This document shows, piece by piece, positions 1 through 5,031 of a stretch of DNA of 8,898 bases. Under the pieces are notes generated by a model, which did not search any database, was not told the DNA's origin, and was given only the letters and a program-made list of their open reading frames with translations. Both the position numbers and the translations under genes were made by a program. Each line of letters begins with the position of its first letter. The first letter of the stretch is position 1. The stretch is taken from assembly GCA_045660065.1 (NCBI GenBank), contig JAZRDC010000052.1:1-8898 (forward strand), written 5' to 3'. The DNA is from RGIG2094 sp045660065. GTDB lineage: Bacteria > Bacillota > Clostridia > RGIG6154.

Positions 1-435
1 ATCATCGGCAAAAAAGGTGAAGGTATAGAAAAAACAAAACAGGCACTTATCAAAATGACAGGCAAAAACGTTTCAATTGAAGTAGTTGAAATCAAACAGC
101 CTGACGTATGTGCACAGCTCGTTGCTGAAAATATCGCAGCACAGCTCGTAAAGCGTGTTTCTTTCAGACGTGCTATGAAGCAGGCTATGGGAAGAACAAC
201 AAAAGCAGGTGCTATGGGTATTAAAGCTGCTTGTTCAGGTCGTTTAGGCGGTGCTGAAATCGCTCGTACAGAGCAGTATCATGAAGGTACAATTCCGCTC
301 CAGACAATCAGAGCTGACATTGACTACGGTTTTGCAGAAGCAGATACAACATTCGGTAAAATCGGTGTTAAAGTTTGGATTTATAAAGGCGAAGTTCTTC
401 CTGGAACTGGTAAGAAGAAGGGAGAGAATAAATAA
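1..435 (+). CDS. rpsC: 30S ribosomal protein S3, C-terminal part (5' truncated by window edge)
   Basis: S3 sits at the head of the small subunit near the mRNA entry channel and helps unwind and hold incoming mRNA. The reading frame is open from base 1, so the gene starts outside the window; 144 residues are visible of a protein usually about 210-230 long. The fragment opens inside the KH domain: the GxxG nucleic-acid loop reads GKKG at fragment residues 3-6. The C-terminal S3 domain follows, with the family signature around GRLGGAEIARTE and then RADIDYGFAEA and GVKVWIYKGEV. The tail is short and Lys-rich (GTGKKKGENK). The stop codon overlaps the rplP start by one base (TAATG), which suggests translational coupling. 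An internal ATG at 55 lies inside the KH domain and is not the true start. Identity is certain from signature and context. Confidence 0.97.
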   Translation: MIGKKGEGIEKTKQALIKMTGKNVSIEVVEIKQPDVCAQLVAENIAAQLVKRVSFRRAMKQAMGRTTKAGAMGIKAACSGRLGGAEIARTEQYHEGTIPLQTIRADIDYGFAEADTTFGKIGVKVWIYKGEVLPGTGKKKGENK

Positions 436-875
436 TGTTATTGCCTAAAAGAGTTAAATACAGAAGAGTTATGAGAGGTCGTATGACCGGTAAAGCTACA
501 AGAGGTAACAAAATCAGCTACGGTGATATCGGTATTCAGGCTGTTGAACCTGGTTGGATCACAAGCAGACAGATCGAAGCTGCCCGTATCGCAATGACAA
601 GATACACAAAAAGAGGCGGTAAGGTTTGGATCAAGATCTTCCCAGACAAGCCGATCACAGAAAAACCGGCTGAAACACGTATGGGTAGCGGTAAAGGTTC
701 TCCAGAGTACTGGGTAGCAGTTGTTAAACCAGGCAGAGTAATGTTCGAAATCGGCGGTATCGCTGAAGACGTTGCAAGAGAAGCTCTCCGTCTTGCTATT
801 CACAAGTTGCCTATCAAATGTAAAATAGTTACTAAGGCTGATACAGAAACGGAAGGTGAAGCTAATGAAGGTTAA
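435..875 (+). CDS. rplP: 50S ribosomal protein L16
   Basis: L16 binds 23S rRNA near the A site and the peptidyl transferase centre and helps position tRNA. The 146-residue product has normal family length. It begins with the conserved MLLPKRVKYRR start and has the central EPGWITSRQIEAARIA motif (about 38-53). The basic loop RMGSGKGSPEYW (82-93) includes an Arg at 82, equivalent to the Arg that is hydroxylated in some proteobacteria; nothing here shows whether it is modified in this organism. The Glu-rich tail after about residue 135 is variable in the family. The ATG at 435 overlaps the rpsC stop by one base and follows an AAGGGAG site ending about 10 nt upstream. The 3' end overlaps rpmC by 11 nt, so S3, L16 and L29 are probably made in coupled fashion. 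Confidence 0.97.
   Translation: MLLPKRVKYRRVMRGRMTGKATRGNKISYGDIGIQAVEPGWITSRQIEAARIAMTRYTKRGGKVWIKIFPDKPITEKPAETRMGSGKGSPEYWVAVVKPGRVMFEIGGIAEDVAREALRLAIHKLPIKCKIVTKADTETEGEANEG
851..856 (+). promoter_or_regulatory. Ribosome binding site deciding the rpmC start
   Basis: GGAAGG lies inside the 3' end of rplP, 8 nt before the ATG at 865. It supports that ATG rather than the in-frame GTG at 856, which overlaps the site itself. Confidence 0.7.
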
Positions 876-1065
876 TGAAATCAGAGATTTATCTTATGAA
901 GAATTAGCGCAGAAGCTTGTTGACCTTAAAGCTGAACTTTTTAATTTAAGATTTCAGCACGCTACAAGTCAGTTGGATAACCCGATGCAGCTTGTTGAGG
1001 TTAAGAAGTCAATCGCTAGAGTAAAAACTGTTATGAGAGAAATTGAGCTTAAAGAAGCTCAGTAA
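865..1065 (+). CDS. rpmC: 50S ribosomal protein L29
   Basis: L29 is a small all-helical protein at the large-subunit peptide exit tunnel, part of the platform contacted by trigger factor and the signal recognition particle. The product is 66 residues (MKVNEIRDLS...), typical for the family, and forms two long helices. The signature ELFNLRFQHATSQLDNP lies at about 24-40, followed by the second helix with the VKKSIARVKTV pattern. I chose the ATG at 865 over the in-frame GTG at 856 because a GGAAGG site is well placed for it and because family members begin MKxxEIRxLS. The gene starts inside rplP (11-nt overlap), which favours re-initiation by the same ribosomes. The last codons can form a 7-bp hairpin in the RNA (1044-1061). 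Confidence 0.96.
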   Translation: MKVNEIRDLSYEELAQKLVDLKAELFNLRFQHATSQLDNPMQLVEVKKSIARVKTVMREIELKEAQ

Positions 1066-1085
1066 TATTCCTTGTTATATATGGG

Positions 1086-1093
1086 AAAGGAGG
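1086..1093 (+). promoter_or_regulatory. Strong SD supporting the TTG start of rpsQ
   Basis: AAAGGAGG ends 7 nt before the TTG at 1101. No ATG or GTG in the rpsQ frame is better placed, so this site decides the start. Confidence 0.8.
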
Positions 1094-1100
1094 AACCGAC

Positions 1101-1358
1101 TTGTCAGAACGCGGATACAGAAAGACAAGAATTGGAAAGGTTGTTAGCAATAAGATGGACAAAACTATCGTAGTTGCCATCGTTGATAGTGTTAAACATC
1201 CTTTGTACGGAAAAATCGTTAAAAAGACCTATAAATTAAAAGCTCACGACGAACAGAATGTTTGTGCAGTAGGCGATAGAGTTAAGGTTATGGAAACAAG
1301 ACCTCTTTCAAAGGATAAGAGATGGCGTCTTGTAGAAATCGTAGAAAAAGCTCAGTAA
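1101..1358 (+). CDS. rpsQ: 30S ribosomal protein S17 (TTG start)
   Basis: S17 is a primary 16S rRNA-binding protein with an OB fold, needed early in small-subunit assembly. The 85-residue product has the usual length. It carries the strand-rich core GKVVSNKMDKTIVVAI (about 12-27), the HPLYGKIVKKTYKLKAHDE segment (33-51) and the family signature GDRVKVMETRPLSK (58-71), ending in KRWRLVEI. Translation appears to start at TTG (1101), read as Met; this is supported by the AAAGGAGG site at the right distance and by the conserved N-terminus RGYRKTRIGKVVS. A weak start codon on a highly expressed gene is offset by a near-perfect SD. The 35-nt spacer from rpmC is AT-rich and otherwise unremarkable. 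Confidence 0.96.
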   Translation: MSERGYRKTRIGKVVSNKMDKTIVVAIVDSVKHPLYGKIVKKTYKLKAHDEQNVCAVGDRVKVMETRPLSKDKRWRLVEIVEKAQ

Positions 1359-1388
1359 TTTAATAGAGAGCAGAAAGGAGATTTTGCC

Positions 1389-1757
1389 ATGGTACAGCAA
1401 CAGTCATTGTTGAAAGTAGCAGACAACAGCGGTGCAAAAGAACTTATGTGCATTCGTGTGCTCGGCGGTACAAGAAAACGTTATGCAAGCGTTGGCGACG
1501 TTGTAGTTGCTTCTGTTAAGAAAGCAACACCGGGCGGAGTTGTTAAAAAAGGCGAAGTAGTTAAAGCTGTTATTGTTAGAACTGTTAAAGGCTTGAAAAG
1601 AGCTGACGGTTCATATATAAAGTTTGATGAAAATGCAGCAGTTATTATCAAAGAAGACAAGAACCCAACAGGAACTCGTATCTTTGGACCTGTTGCAAGA
1701 GAATTGAGAGATAAAGAATATATGAAAATATTATCTTTAGCTCCTGAAGTATTATAA
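1389..1757 (+). CDS. rplN: 50S ribosomal protein L14
   Basis: L14 lies on the subunit interface of the large subunit and contacts 16S rRNA helix 14; it is also the docking site of the silencing factor RsfS. The product is 122 residues, the standard length. It starts with MVQQQSLLKVADNSGAKE, the conserved L14 opening, and continues with CIRVLGGTRKRYASVGD (21-37) and a basic VKGLKRADGSYIKFD stretch (67-80). The C-terminal motif GTRIFGPVARELRDK (95-109) is diagnostic. The ATG at 1389 follows an AAAGGAG site (1374-1380) by 8 nt. The gene sits between rpsQ and rplX as in most bacteria and is separated from rplX by only 15 nt. Confidence 0.98.
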   Translation: MVQQQSLLKVADNSGAKELMCIRVLGGTRKRYASVGDVVVASVKKATPGGVVKKGEVVKAVIVRTVKGLKRADGSYIKFDENAAVIIKEDKNPTGTRIFGPVARELRDKEYMKILSLAPEVL

Positions 1758-1772
1758 TAAGGAGGTACAACC

Positions 1773-2093
1773 ATGAAAATGCATATTAAAAAAGGTGATA
1801 CAGTAGTTGTACTTTCAGGTAAAGACAAAGGCAAGAAAGGTAAAGTACTTGCTGTATTCCCAAAAACTTCAAAAGCTATTGTTGAAGGCGTTAACGTTGC
1901 TACAAAGCACTCTAAGCCAAGAAGACAGGGCGAAGAAGGCGGAATTATTAAACAGGAAATTGCAATCAATGCATGTAAATTAATGCACGTTTGCTCAAAA
2001 TGTAACGAAGCTACAAGAATCGGCCGTAAAGTTATGGATGATGGTTCAATCGTTCGTTACTGCAAAAAGTGCAATGAATTATTCGCAGATTAA
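1773..2093 (+). CDS. rplX: 50S ribosomal protein L24, with C-terminal Cys4 zinc-ribbon-like motif
   Basis: L24 is an assembly initiator that binds the 5' part of 23S rRNA near the exit tunnel. The 106-residue product begins with an N-terminal KOW motif (MHIKKGDTVVVLSGKDKGKKG, about 3-23) followed by the EGVNVATKHSKP segment (38-49) typical of bacterial L24. The C-terminal part carries C74xxC77 and C97xxC100 inside VCSKCNEATRIG and YCKKC, the spacing expected for a zinc ribbon; many bacterial L24 proteins keep this region but with fewer or no cysteines. Zinc binding is inferred, not shown. AAGGAGGT (1759-1766) lies 6 nt before the ATG at 1773. A second ATG two codons on is possible but less well spaced. 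Confidence 0.97.
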   Translation: MKMHIKKGDTVVVLSGKDKGKKGKVLAVFPKTSKAIVEGVNVATKHSKPRRQGEEGGIIKQEIAINACKLMHVCSKCNEATRIGRKVMDDGSIVRYCKKCNELFAD

Positions 2094-2115
2094 TCAAAGG
2101 AAGGAGGAATTTTAA

Positions 2116-2658
2116 ATGACCCGACTTTATGAAAAGTATGTTAATGAAGTTGCACCTGCTCTCATGAGCAAGTTCGGTTATAAAAGCCCAATGCAGATTC
2201 CAAAGATTGAAAAAATCGTTATCAACATGGGCGTAGCAGAAGCTAAAGAAAATTCTAAAGCATTAGACGCTGCTGCAAATGACTTGGCAATTATCACAGG
2301 TCAGAAACCTCTCATCACTAAAGCTAGAAAATCAGTTGCTAACTTTAAAATCAGAGAGGGTATGAACCTTGGATGCAAGGTTACATTAAGAAAAGATAAA
2401 ATGTACGAATTTATGGACAGATTGTTCAATATCGCACTTCCACGTGTTAGAGACTTCAGAGGTATAAATCCTGATTCCTTTGATGGTAGAGGAAACTATG
2501 CTTTCGGTCTTAAAGAACAGTTGATTTTCCCTGAAATCGAGTACGATAAAATTGATAAAATCAGAGGTATGGACATTATCTTTGTTACTACCGCTAAAAC
2601 TGATGAAGAAGCTAGAGAGCTGCTCACTCTTATGGGTGCTCCGTATTCACACAATTAA
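2116..2658 (+). CDS. rplE: 50S ribosomal protein L5
   Basis: L5 binds 5S rRNA, helps load the 5S particle (with L18) onto the large subunit, and forms an intersubunit bridge. The product is 180 residues, the normal bacterial length. Visible landmarks are MQIPKIEKIVINMGV (26-40), the signature TGQKPLITKARKSVANFKIREG (61-82), FMDRLFNIALPRVRDFRGI (99-117) and the C-terminal GMDIIFVTTAKTDEEARELL (151-170). The ATG at 2116 follows AGGAGG (2102-2107) by 8 nt within a long purine tract. The stop codon is embedded in the SD of rpsN. In E. coli S8 represses this operon at a site near the rplE start; I see no comparable structured element here. Confidence 0.98.
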   Translation: MTRLYEKYVNEVAPALMSKFGYKSPMQIPKIEKIVINMGVAEAKENSKALDAAANDLAIITGQKPLITKARKSVANFKIREGMNLGCKVTLRKDKMYEFMDRLFNIALPRVRDFRGINPDSFDGRGNYAFGLKEQLIFPEIEYDKIDKIRGMDIIFVTTAKTDEEARELLTLMGAPYSHN

Positions 2659-2664
2659 GGAGGT
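2657..2664 (+). promoter_or_regulatory. SD of rpsN overlapping the rplE stop codon
   Basis: AAGGAGGT shares its first two bases with the TAA of rplE and ends 8 nt before the TTG at 2673. It both supports the TTG start and suggests that ribosomes finishing L5 pass directly to S14. Confidence 0.8.
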
Positions 2665-2672
2665 AACTTATC

Positions 2673-2858
2673 TTGGCTAAGAAAGCAATGATTTTAAAAC
2701 AGCAGAGAACTCCGAAGTTCGCAACAAGAGCTTACACAAGATGTAAGATTTGCGGAAGACCACACCCTTATTTGAGAAAATTCGGTATTTGCCGTATTTG
2801 CTTCAGAGAATTGGCTTACAAAGGTCAGATTCCTGGTGTTAAAAAGGCTAGTTGGTAA
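2673..2858 (+). CDS. rpsN: 30S ribosomal protein S14, type Z (zinc-binding, TTG start)
   Basis: S14 completes the head of the small subunit next to S3 and S10. The 61-residue product is the short, zinc-dependent form (often called rpsN1/rpsZ), about 40 residues shorter than the zinc-free form. The zinc site is C24xxC27 and C40xxC43 within RCKICGRPHPYLRKFGICRICF, and the tail GQIPGVKKASW is diagnostic. The start is TTG at 2673, read as Met, giving MAKKAMILKQQ; the strong AAGGAGGT site and family N-terminus support it. Some Firmicutes keep a second zinc-free copy elsewhere under Zur control; none lies in this window. The 63-nt spacer that follows contains inverted repeats. Confidence 0.98.
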   Translation: MAKKAMILKQQRTPKFATRAYTRCKICGRPHPYLRKFGICRICFRELAYKGQIPGVKKASW

Positions 2859-2865
2859 GATAAAG

Positions 2866-2879
2866 GTGGCAGATGCCAC
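2866..2879 (+). promoter_or_regulatory. Small GC-rich hairpin in the rpsN-rpsH spacer
   Basis: GTGGC and GCCAC form a perfect 5-bp stem with the loop AGAT, just after the rpsN stop. There is no U-tract after it, so it is not an intrinsic terminator. It directly abuts the inverted repeat at 2880-2902. Function unknown; possibly an mRNA stability or regulatory element. Confidence 0.4.
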
Positions 2880-2932
2880 ATTACAGTTATGTTATAAGTA
2901 ATATGGAAGGAGGCAACAAATATGCATATTAC
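2880..2932 (+). promoter_or_regulatory. Alternative-pairing region around the rpsH start (candidate translational control element)
   Basis: GTAAT at 2898-2902 can pair with ATTAC upstream (2880-2884), closing a bulged stem that also contains TTAT/ATAA with a 3-nt loop. Alternatively GTAATAT (2898-2904) can pair with ATATTAC (2926-2932) inside rpsH, enclosing the SD (2905-2913) and ATG (2922) in a 21-nt loop. The two pairings exclude each other. The sequence shows the complementarity; control by S8 or another factor is inference, and chance is possible. Confidence 0.3.
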
Positions 2933-3320
2933 AGATCCTATCGCAGATATGCTCACTCGTATCAGAAACGCAAACGATGCAAAGCACGAATCAGTTGACG
3001 TTCCTTGCTCAAATATGAAAAAGGCTATTGCTGACATTTTGCTTGAAGAAGGATATATCAAAAATTATCAGATCATTGACGATAATAAACAGGGTATCAT
3101 CAGAATTACTCTTAAGTATGCTGCTAACAAGAAAAAGGTTATCTCAGGTCTTAAGAGAATTTCAAAACCCGGTCTCAGAATTTACGCATCTAAGGAAGAT
3201 TTACCAAGGGTGTTAAGAGGTTTAGGTATTGCTATCATCTCAACTTCTAAAGGTATCATGACCGATAAGAAGGCTAGACAGAACAATGTAGGCGGCGAGG
3301 TTTTAGCATATATCTGGTAA
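2922..3320 (+). CDS. rpsH: 30S ribosomal protein S8
   Basis: S8 binds helix 21 of 16S rRNA as a primary assembly protein and in E. coli represses its own operon by binding the mRNA. The 132-residue product has standard length. It opens with MHITDPIADMLTRIRNAN (1-18), followed by the DVPCSNMKKAIADILLEEGYI block (26-46) and the C-terminal signature STSKGIMTDKKAR (107-119) ending GGEVLAYIW. The ATG at 2922 follows the long SD GGAAGGAGG (2905-2913) by 8 nt. The gene is flanked by structured RNA on both sides: the spacer before it can form two hairpins and an alternative stem enclosing its start, and its last codons form a hairpin with the following spacer. Whether S8 itself binds either site cannot be told from sequence alone. 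Confidence 0.98.
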   Translation: MHITDPIADMLTRIRNANDAKHESVDVPCSNMKKAIADILLEEGYIKNYQIIDDNKQGIIRITLKYAANKKKVISGLKRISKPGLRIYASKEDLPRVLRGLGIAIISTSKGIMTDKKARQNNVGGEVLAYIW

Positions 3321-3337
3321 TCTACTATCAGATATGC
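3306..3337 (+). promoter_or_regulatory. Bulged hairpin spanning the rpsH stop codon
   Basis: GCAT-AT-ATCTG (3306-3316) pairs with CAGATATGC (3329-3337) to give 9 Watson-Crick pairs with a 2-nt bulge. G3317-T3328, T3318-A3327 and A3319-T3326 extend the stem, leaving the loop ATCTAC. The rpsH stop codon falls at the stem-loop top and the rplF SD begins about 10 nt downstream. No U-tract follows, so termination is unlikely; an mRNA stability, processing or coupling role is possible. Confidence 0.5.
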
Positions 3338-3346
3338 ACATAAGTT

Positions 3347-3354
3347 AAGGAGGT
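3347..3354 (+). promoter_or_regulatory. SD deciding the rplF start
   Basis: AAGGAGGT lies 7 nt before the ATG at 3362. The in-frame GTG at 3353 overlaps this site and cannot be used with it, so the ATG is chosen. Confidence 0.85.
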
Positions 3355-3361
3355 GTATACG

Positions 3362-3904
3362 ATGTCCAGAATAGGAAGAATGCCAATCGAGGTACCACAG
3401 GGCGTCGAAGTAAAACTTGGTGCGGGTAACGAAATTACAGTTAAAGGTCCTAAAGCTACTCTTTCAAGAGTATTGCATCCTGAAATGCAGGTTGCTTTAG
3501 AAAATGGCGTTATTACTGTAACAAGACCTTCGGAGAATAAGACACACAGATCACTCCATGGACTTACTCGTACTTTGATAAATAATATGATTGTTGGTGT
3601 AACAGAAGGTTATACAAAGACTCTTGAAATCAATGGTGTTGGTTACAGAGCTCAGAAACAGGGCAACAAACTTGTTATGAACCTTGGTTATTCACATCCG
3701 GTTGAAATGGAAGAACCAGAAGGCGTAAAAGTTGAAGTTCCTAACCCTAACCAGATTATCATTACAGGTAGCGACAAACAGGCTGTTGGTCAGTTCGCTG
3801 CAGTGGTTAGAGAAAAGAGACCACCTGAACCATACAAAGGCAAGGGTATCAAATACTCTGATGAAGTTATCAGACGTAAAGAAGGTAAGACAGGTAAGAA
3901 ATAA
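3362..3904 (+). CDS. rplF: 50S ribosomal protein L6
   Basis: L6 binds 23S rRNA helix 97 near the factor-binding site and supports elongation factor action. The product is 180 residues with two repeated alpha/beta domains. The first starts MSRIGRMPIEVPQGV (1-15) and includes the THRSLHGLTRTLINNMIVGV segment (61-80). The second begins at about YTKTLEINGVGYRA (84-97). The C-terminal signature RPPEPYKGKGIKY (153-165) is diagnostic, followed by a Lys-rich tail. The ATG at 3362 was preferred to the in-frame GTG at 3353 because the latter lies within the SD. Neighbours rpsH and rplR are as expected for the spc block, with 41 and 34 nt spacers. Confidence 0.98.
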   Translation: MSRIGRMPIEVPQGVEVKLGAGNEITVKGPKATLSRVLHPEMQVALENGVITVTRPSENKTHRSLHGLTRTLINNMIVGVTEGYTKTLEINGVGYRAQKQGNKLVMNLGYSHPVEMEEPEGVKVEVPNPNQIIITGSDKQAVGQFAAVVREKRPPEPYKGKGIKYSDEVIRRKEGKTGKK

Positions 3905-3922
3905 TGCTGCCTGACACTTTAG

Positions 3923-3929
3923 AAAGGAG
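3923..3929 (+). promoter_or_regulatory. SD supporting the TTG start of rplR
   Basis: AAAGGAG ends 9 nt before the TTG at 3939. Its GGAG can pair weakly with the upstream CACTTT (3915-3920), including two G-U pairs, so it may be partly masked; that pairing is weak. Confidence 0.65.
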
Positions 3930-3938
3930 TGGAGAGTT

Positions 3939-4298
3939 TTGATTAACAAAAAAGCAAGTAATATTGCAAGAGTTGCAAGACACGCTAGAGTTAGAAAACA
4001 GATCTCAGGAACACCTGAAAGACCACGTCTTTGTGTTTTCAGAAGCTCTAAGAATATATACGCTCAGATTATCGACGATGTTAACGGCAACACTTTGGTT
4101 TCAGCTTCTTCTTTAGAAGCAGGCTTCGAAGGCGTTGGTTCAAACAAAGAAGCTGCTAAAACAGTTGGTAATATGGTAGCAAAAAAAGCACTGGATAAGG
4201 GTATCAAGAATGTTGTATTTGACAGAGGCGGATATGTTTATCACGGTAGAGTAAAAGAATTAGCAGAGGGCGCCAGAGAGGGCGGCCTGGAATTCTAA
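3939..4298 (+). CDS. rplR: 50S ribosomal protein L18 (TTG start)
   Basis: L18 binds 5S rRNA together with L5 and anchors it in the central protuberance. The product is 119 residues, typical. The basic N-terminal region (KKASNIARVARHARVRKQI, 4-22) contacts RNA. The family core follows: GTPERPRLCVFRSSKNIYAQIIDD (24-47), then SNKEAAKTVGNMVAKKA (68-84), the conserved VVFDRGGYVYHGRVKELAEGAREGGLEF end (92-119). The start is TTG at 3939, read as Met, placed by the AAAGGAG site and the family N-terminus. The last codons are locally GC-rich, caused by the conserved Gly/Ala/Arg tail. It lies 14 nt before rpsE. Confidence 0.97.
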   Translation: MINKKASNIARVARHARVRKQISGTPERPRLCVFRSSKNIYAQIIDDVNGNTLVSASSLEAGFEGVGSNKEAAKTVGNMVAKKALDKGIKNVVFDRGGYVYHGRVKELAEGAREGGLEF

Positions 4299-4312
4299 TC
4301 AGGAGGTAAACT

Positions 4313-4813
4313 ATGGCAGATTTAAACACAAACGGTGTTGAATTAAAAGAAACCGTTGTTAATATCAACCGTGTTGCCAAGGTTGTAAAAGGTGGTAGAA
4401 CCTTTAGATTTAGTGCTTTGGTAGTAGTAGGTGACGAAAATGGCCACGTAGGTTGCGGAATGGGCAAAGCTGCTGAAATTCCGGAAGCTGTTAGAAAGGC
4501 TATTGAAGACGCTAAGAAAAACATGGTTTATGTTCCAAGAGTAGGAACAACAATTCCTCACGAAATCATCGGCGAATATGGCGCAGGTAGAGTATTACTT
4601 AAACCTGCTGCTCCTGGTACCGGTGTTATCGCGGGTGGTCCTACCAGAGCGGTACTTGAACTTGCTGGTATCAGAGATATCAGAACAAAGTCATTACGTT
4701 CAAACAATCCTAAGAACATGGTAGGCGCAACAATCGCAGGTCTCGCAAGCCTTAAAGAAGCAAAAGGCGTTGCAGAACTCCGCGGAAAAACAGTAGAAGA
4801 AATTTTAGGTTAA
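4313..4813 (+). CDS. rpsE: 30S ribosomal protein S5
   Basis: S5 lies at the mRNA entry side of the small subunit, with roles in decoding accuracy and mRNA unwinding; changes in its N-terminal loop give spectinomycin resistance in other bacteria. The product is 166 residues. The N-terminal double-stranded-RNA-binding-like domain has the loop VAKVVKGGRTFRFSALVVVG (21-40) and the signature GHVGCGMGKAAEIPEAVRKA (44-63). The C-terminal domain has HEIIGEYGAGRVLLKPAAPG (83-102) and RTKSLRSNNPKNMVGAT (124-140). No resistance-type deletion is evident in the loop. AGGAGG (4301-4306) lies 6 nt before the ATG. The stop codon is followed at once by the rpmD SD. Confidence 0.98.
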   Translation: MADLNTNGVELKETVVNINRVAKVVKGGRTFRFSALVVVGDENGHVGCGMGKAAEIPEAVRKAIEDAKKNMVYVPRVGTTIPHEIIGEYGAGRVLLKPAAPGTGVIAGGPTRAVLELAGIRDIRTKSLRSNNPKNMVGATIAGLASLKEAKGVAELRGKTVEEILG

Positions 4814-4826
4814 GGAGGAGACAATA

Positions 4827-5006
4827 ATGGCAACAATTAAAGTTACATTACAGAAGAGTCTTATCGGAAGAAAGAAAGACCAGATTGCCACTGCTCACGC
4901 TTTAGGTCTTAAAAAGATCAGACAGACAGTTGAGCATGAAGCAACTCCTCAGATTTTAGGTATGGTTAATAAAGTATCACACCTTATCAGCGTAGAGGAA
5001 AATTAA
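4827..5006 (+). CDS. rpmD: 50S ribosomal protein L30
   Basis: L30 is a small large-subunit protein that binds 23S rRNA near the base of the central protuberance. The 59-residue product reads MATIKVTLQKSLIGRKKDQI and continues with ATAHALGLKKIRQTVEHEAT, then PQILGMVNKVSHLISVEEN, matching the family pattern: a beta strand, the xSxIGRxxxQ turn, the LGL(K/R)K helix and the conserved GM(V/I)NKVxHL(I/V) helix. Length is standard. AAGGAGG (4812-4818) lies 8 nt before the ATG at 4827. The spacer from rpsE is only 13 nt. It is short enough to be missed by length-filtered gene finding but the match and position between rpsE and rplO are clear. Confidence 0.97.
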   Translation: MATIKVTLQKSLIGRKKDQIATAHALGLKKIRQTVEHEATPQILGMVNKVSHLISVEEN

Positions 5007-5031
5007 TTATTTAAGGAGGTGCACTAATAAT
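5006..5031 (+). promoter_or_regulatory. A/U-only stem enclosing the rplO SD
   Basis: ATTATT (5006-5011) and AATAAT (5026-5031) are perfect complements. The 14-nt loop between them holds the SD AAGGAGGTG (5013-5021), and the 3' arm reaches into the rplO start codon (5030-5032). The stem is A/U only and weak. It may be chance. Confidence 0.25.

Noticed and set aside
856..864. Upstream GTG start for rpmC
   Set aside because: It overlaps the GGAAGG site and adds three residues not typical of L29.
1055..1359. 12-nt direct repeat AAGCTCAGTAAT at the ends of rpmC and rpsQ
   Set aside because: Both copies encode similar tails (KEAQ/EKAQ plus stop) and a 12-nt match is expected about this often by chance in 9 kb. 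No other shared sequence surrounds it.
1481..1969. Long open frame on the - strand opposite rplN/rplX
   Set aside because: It lies antisense to two highly conserved genes, has no ribosome binding site I can see, and its translation resembles no known family. It is a shadow of codon use on the other strand; the same applies to the other antisense frames.
2866..2902. Intrinsic terminator in the rpsN-rpsH spacer
   Set aside because: The stems are not followed by a U-tract, and the operon clearly continues with an intact SD and gene.
3353..3361. Upstream GTG start for rplF
   Set aside because: It lies inside the SD AAGGAGGT, so it cannot be initiated from it; the ATG at 3362 fits the family N-terminus.
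4265..4298. GC-rich patch at the end of rplR as a sign of insertion
   Set aside because: The composition follows from the conserved Gly/Ala/Arg-rich L18 tail; no repeat or frame change is present.
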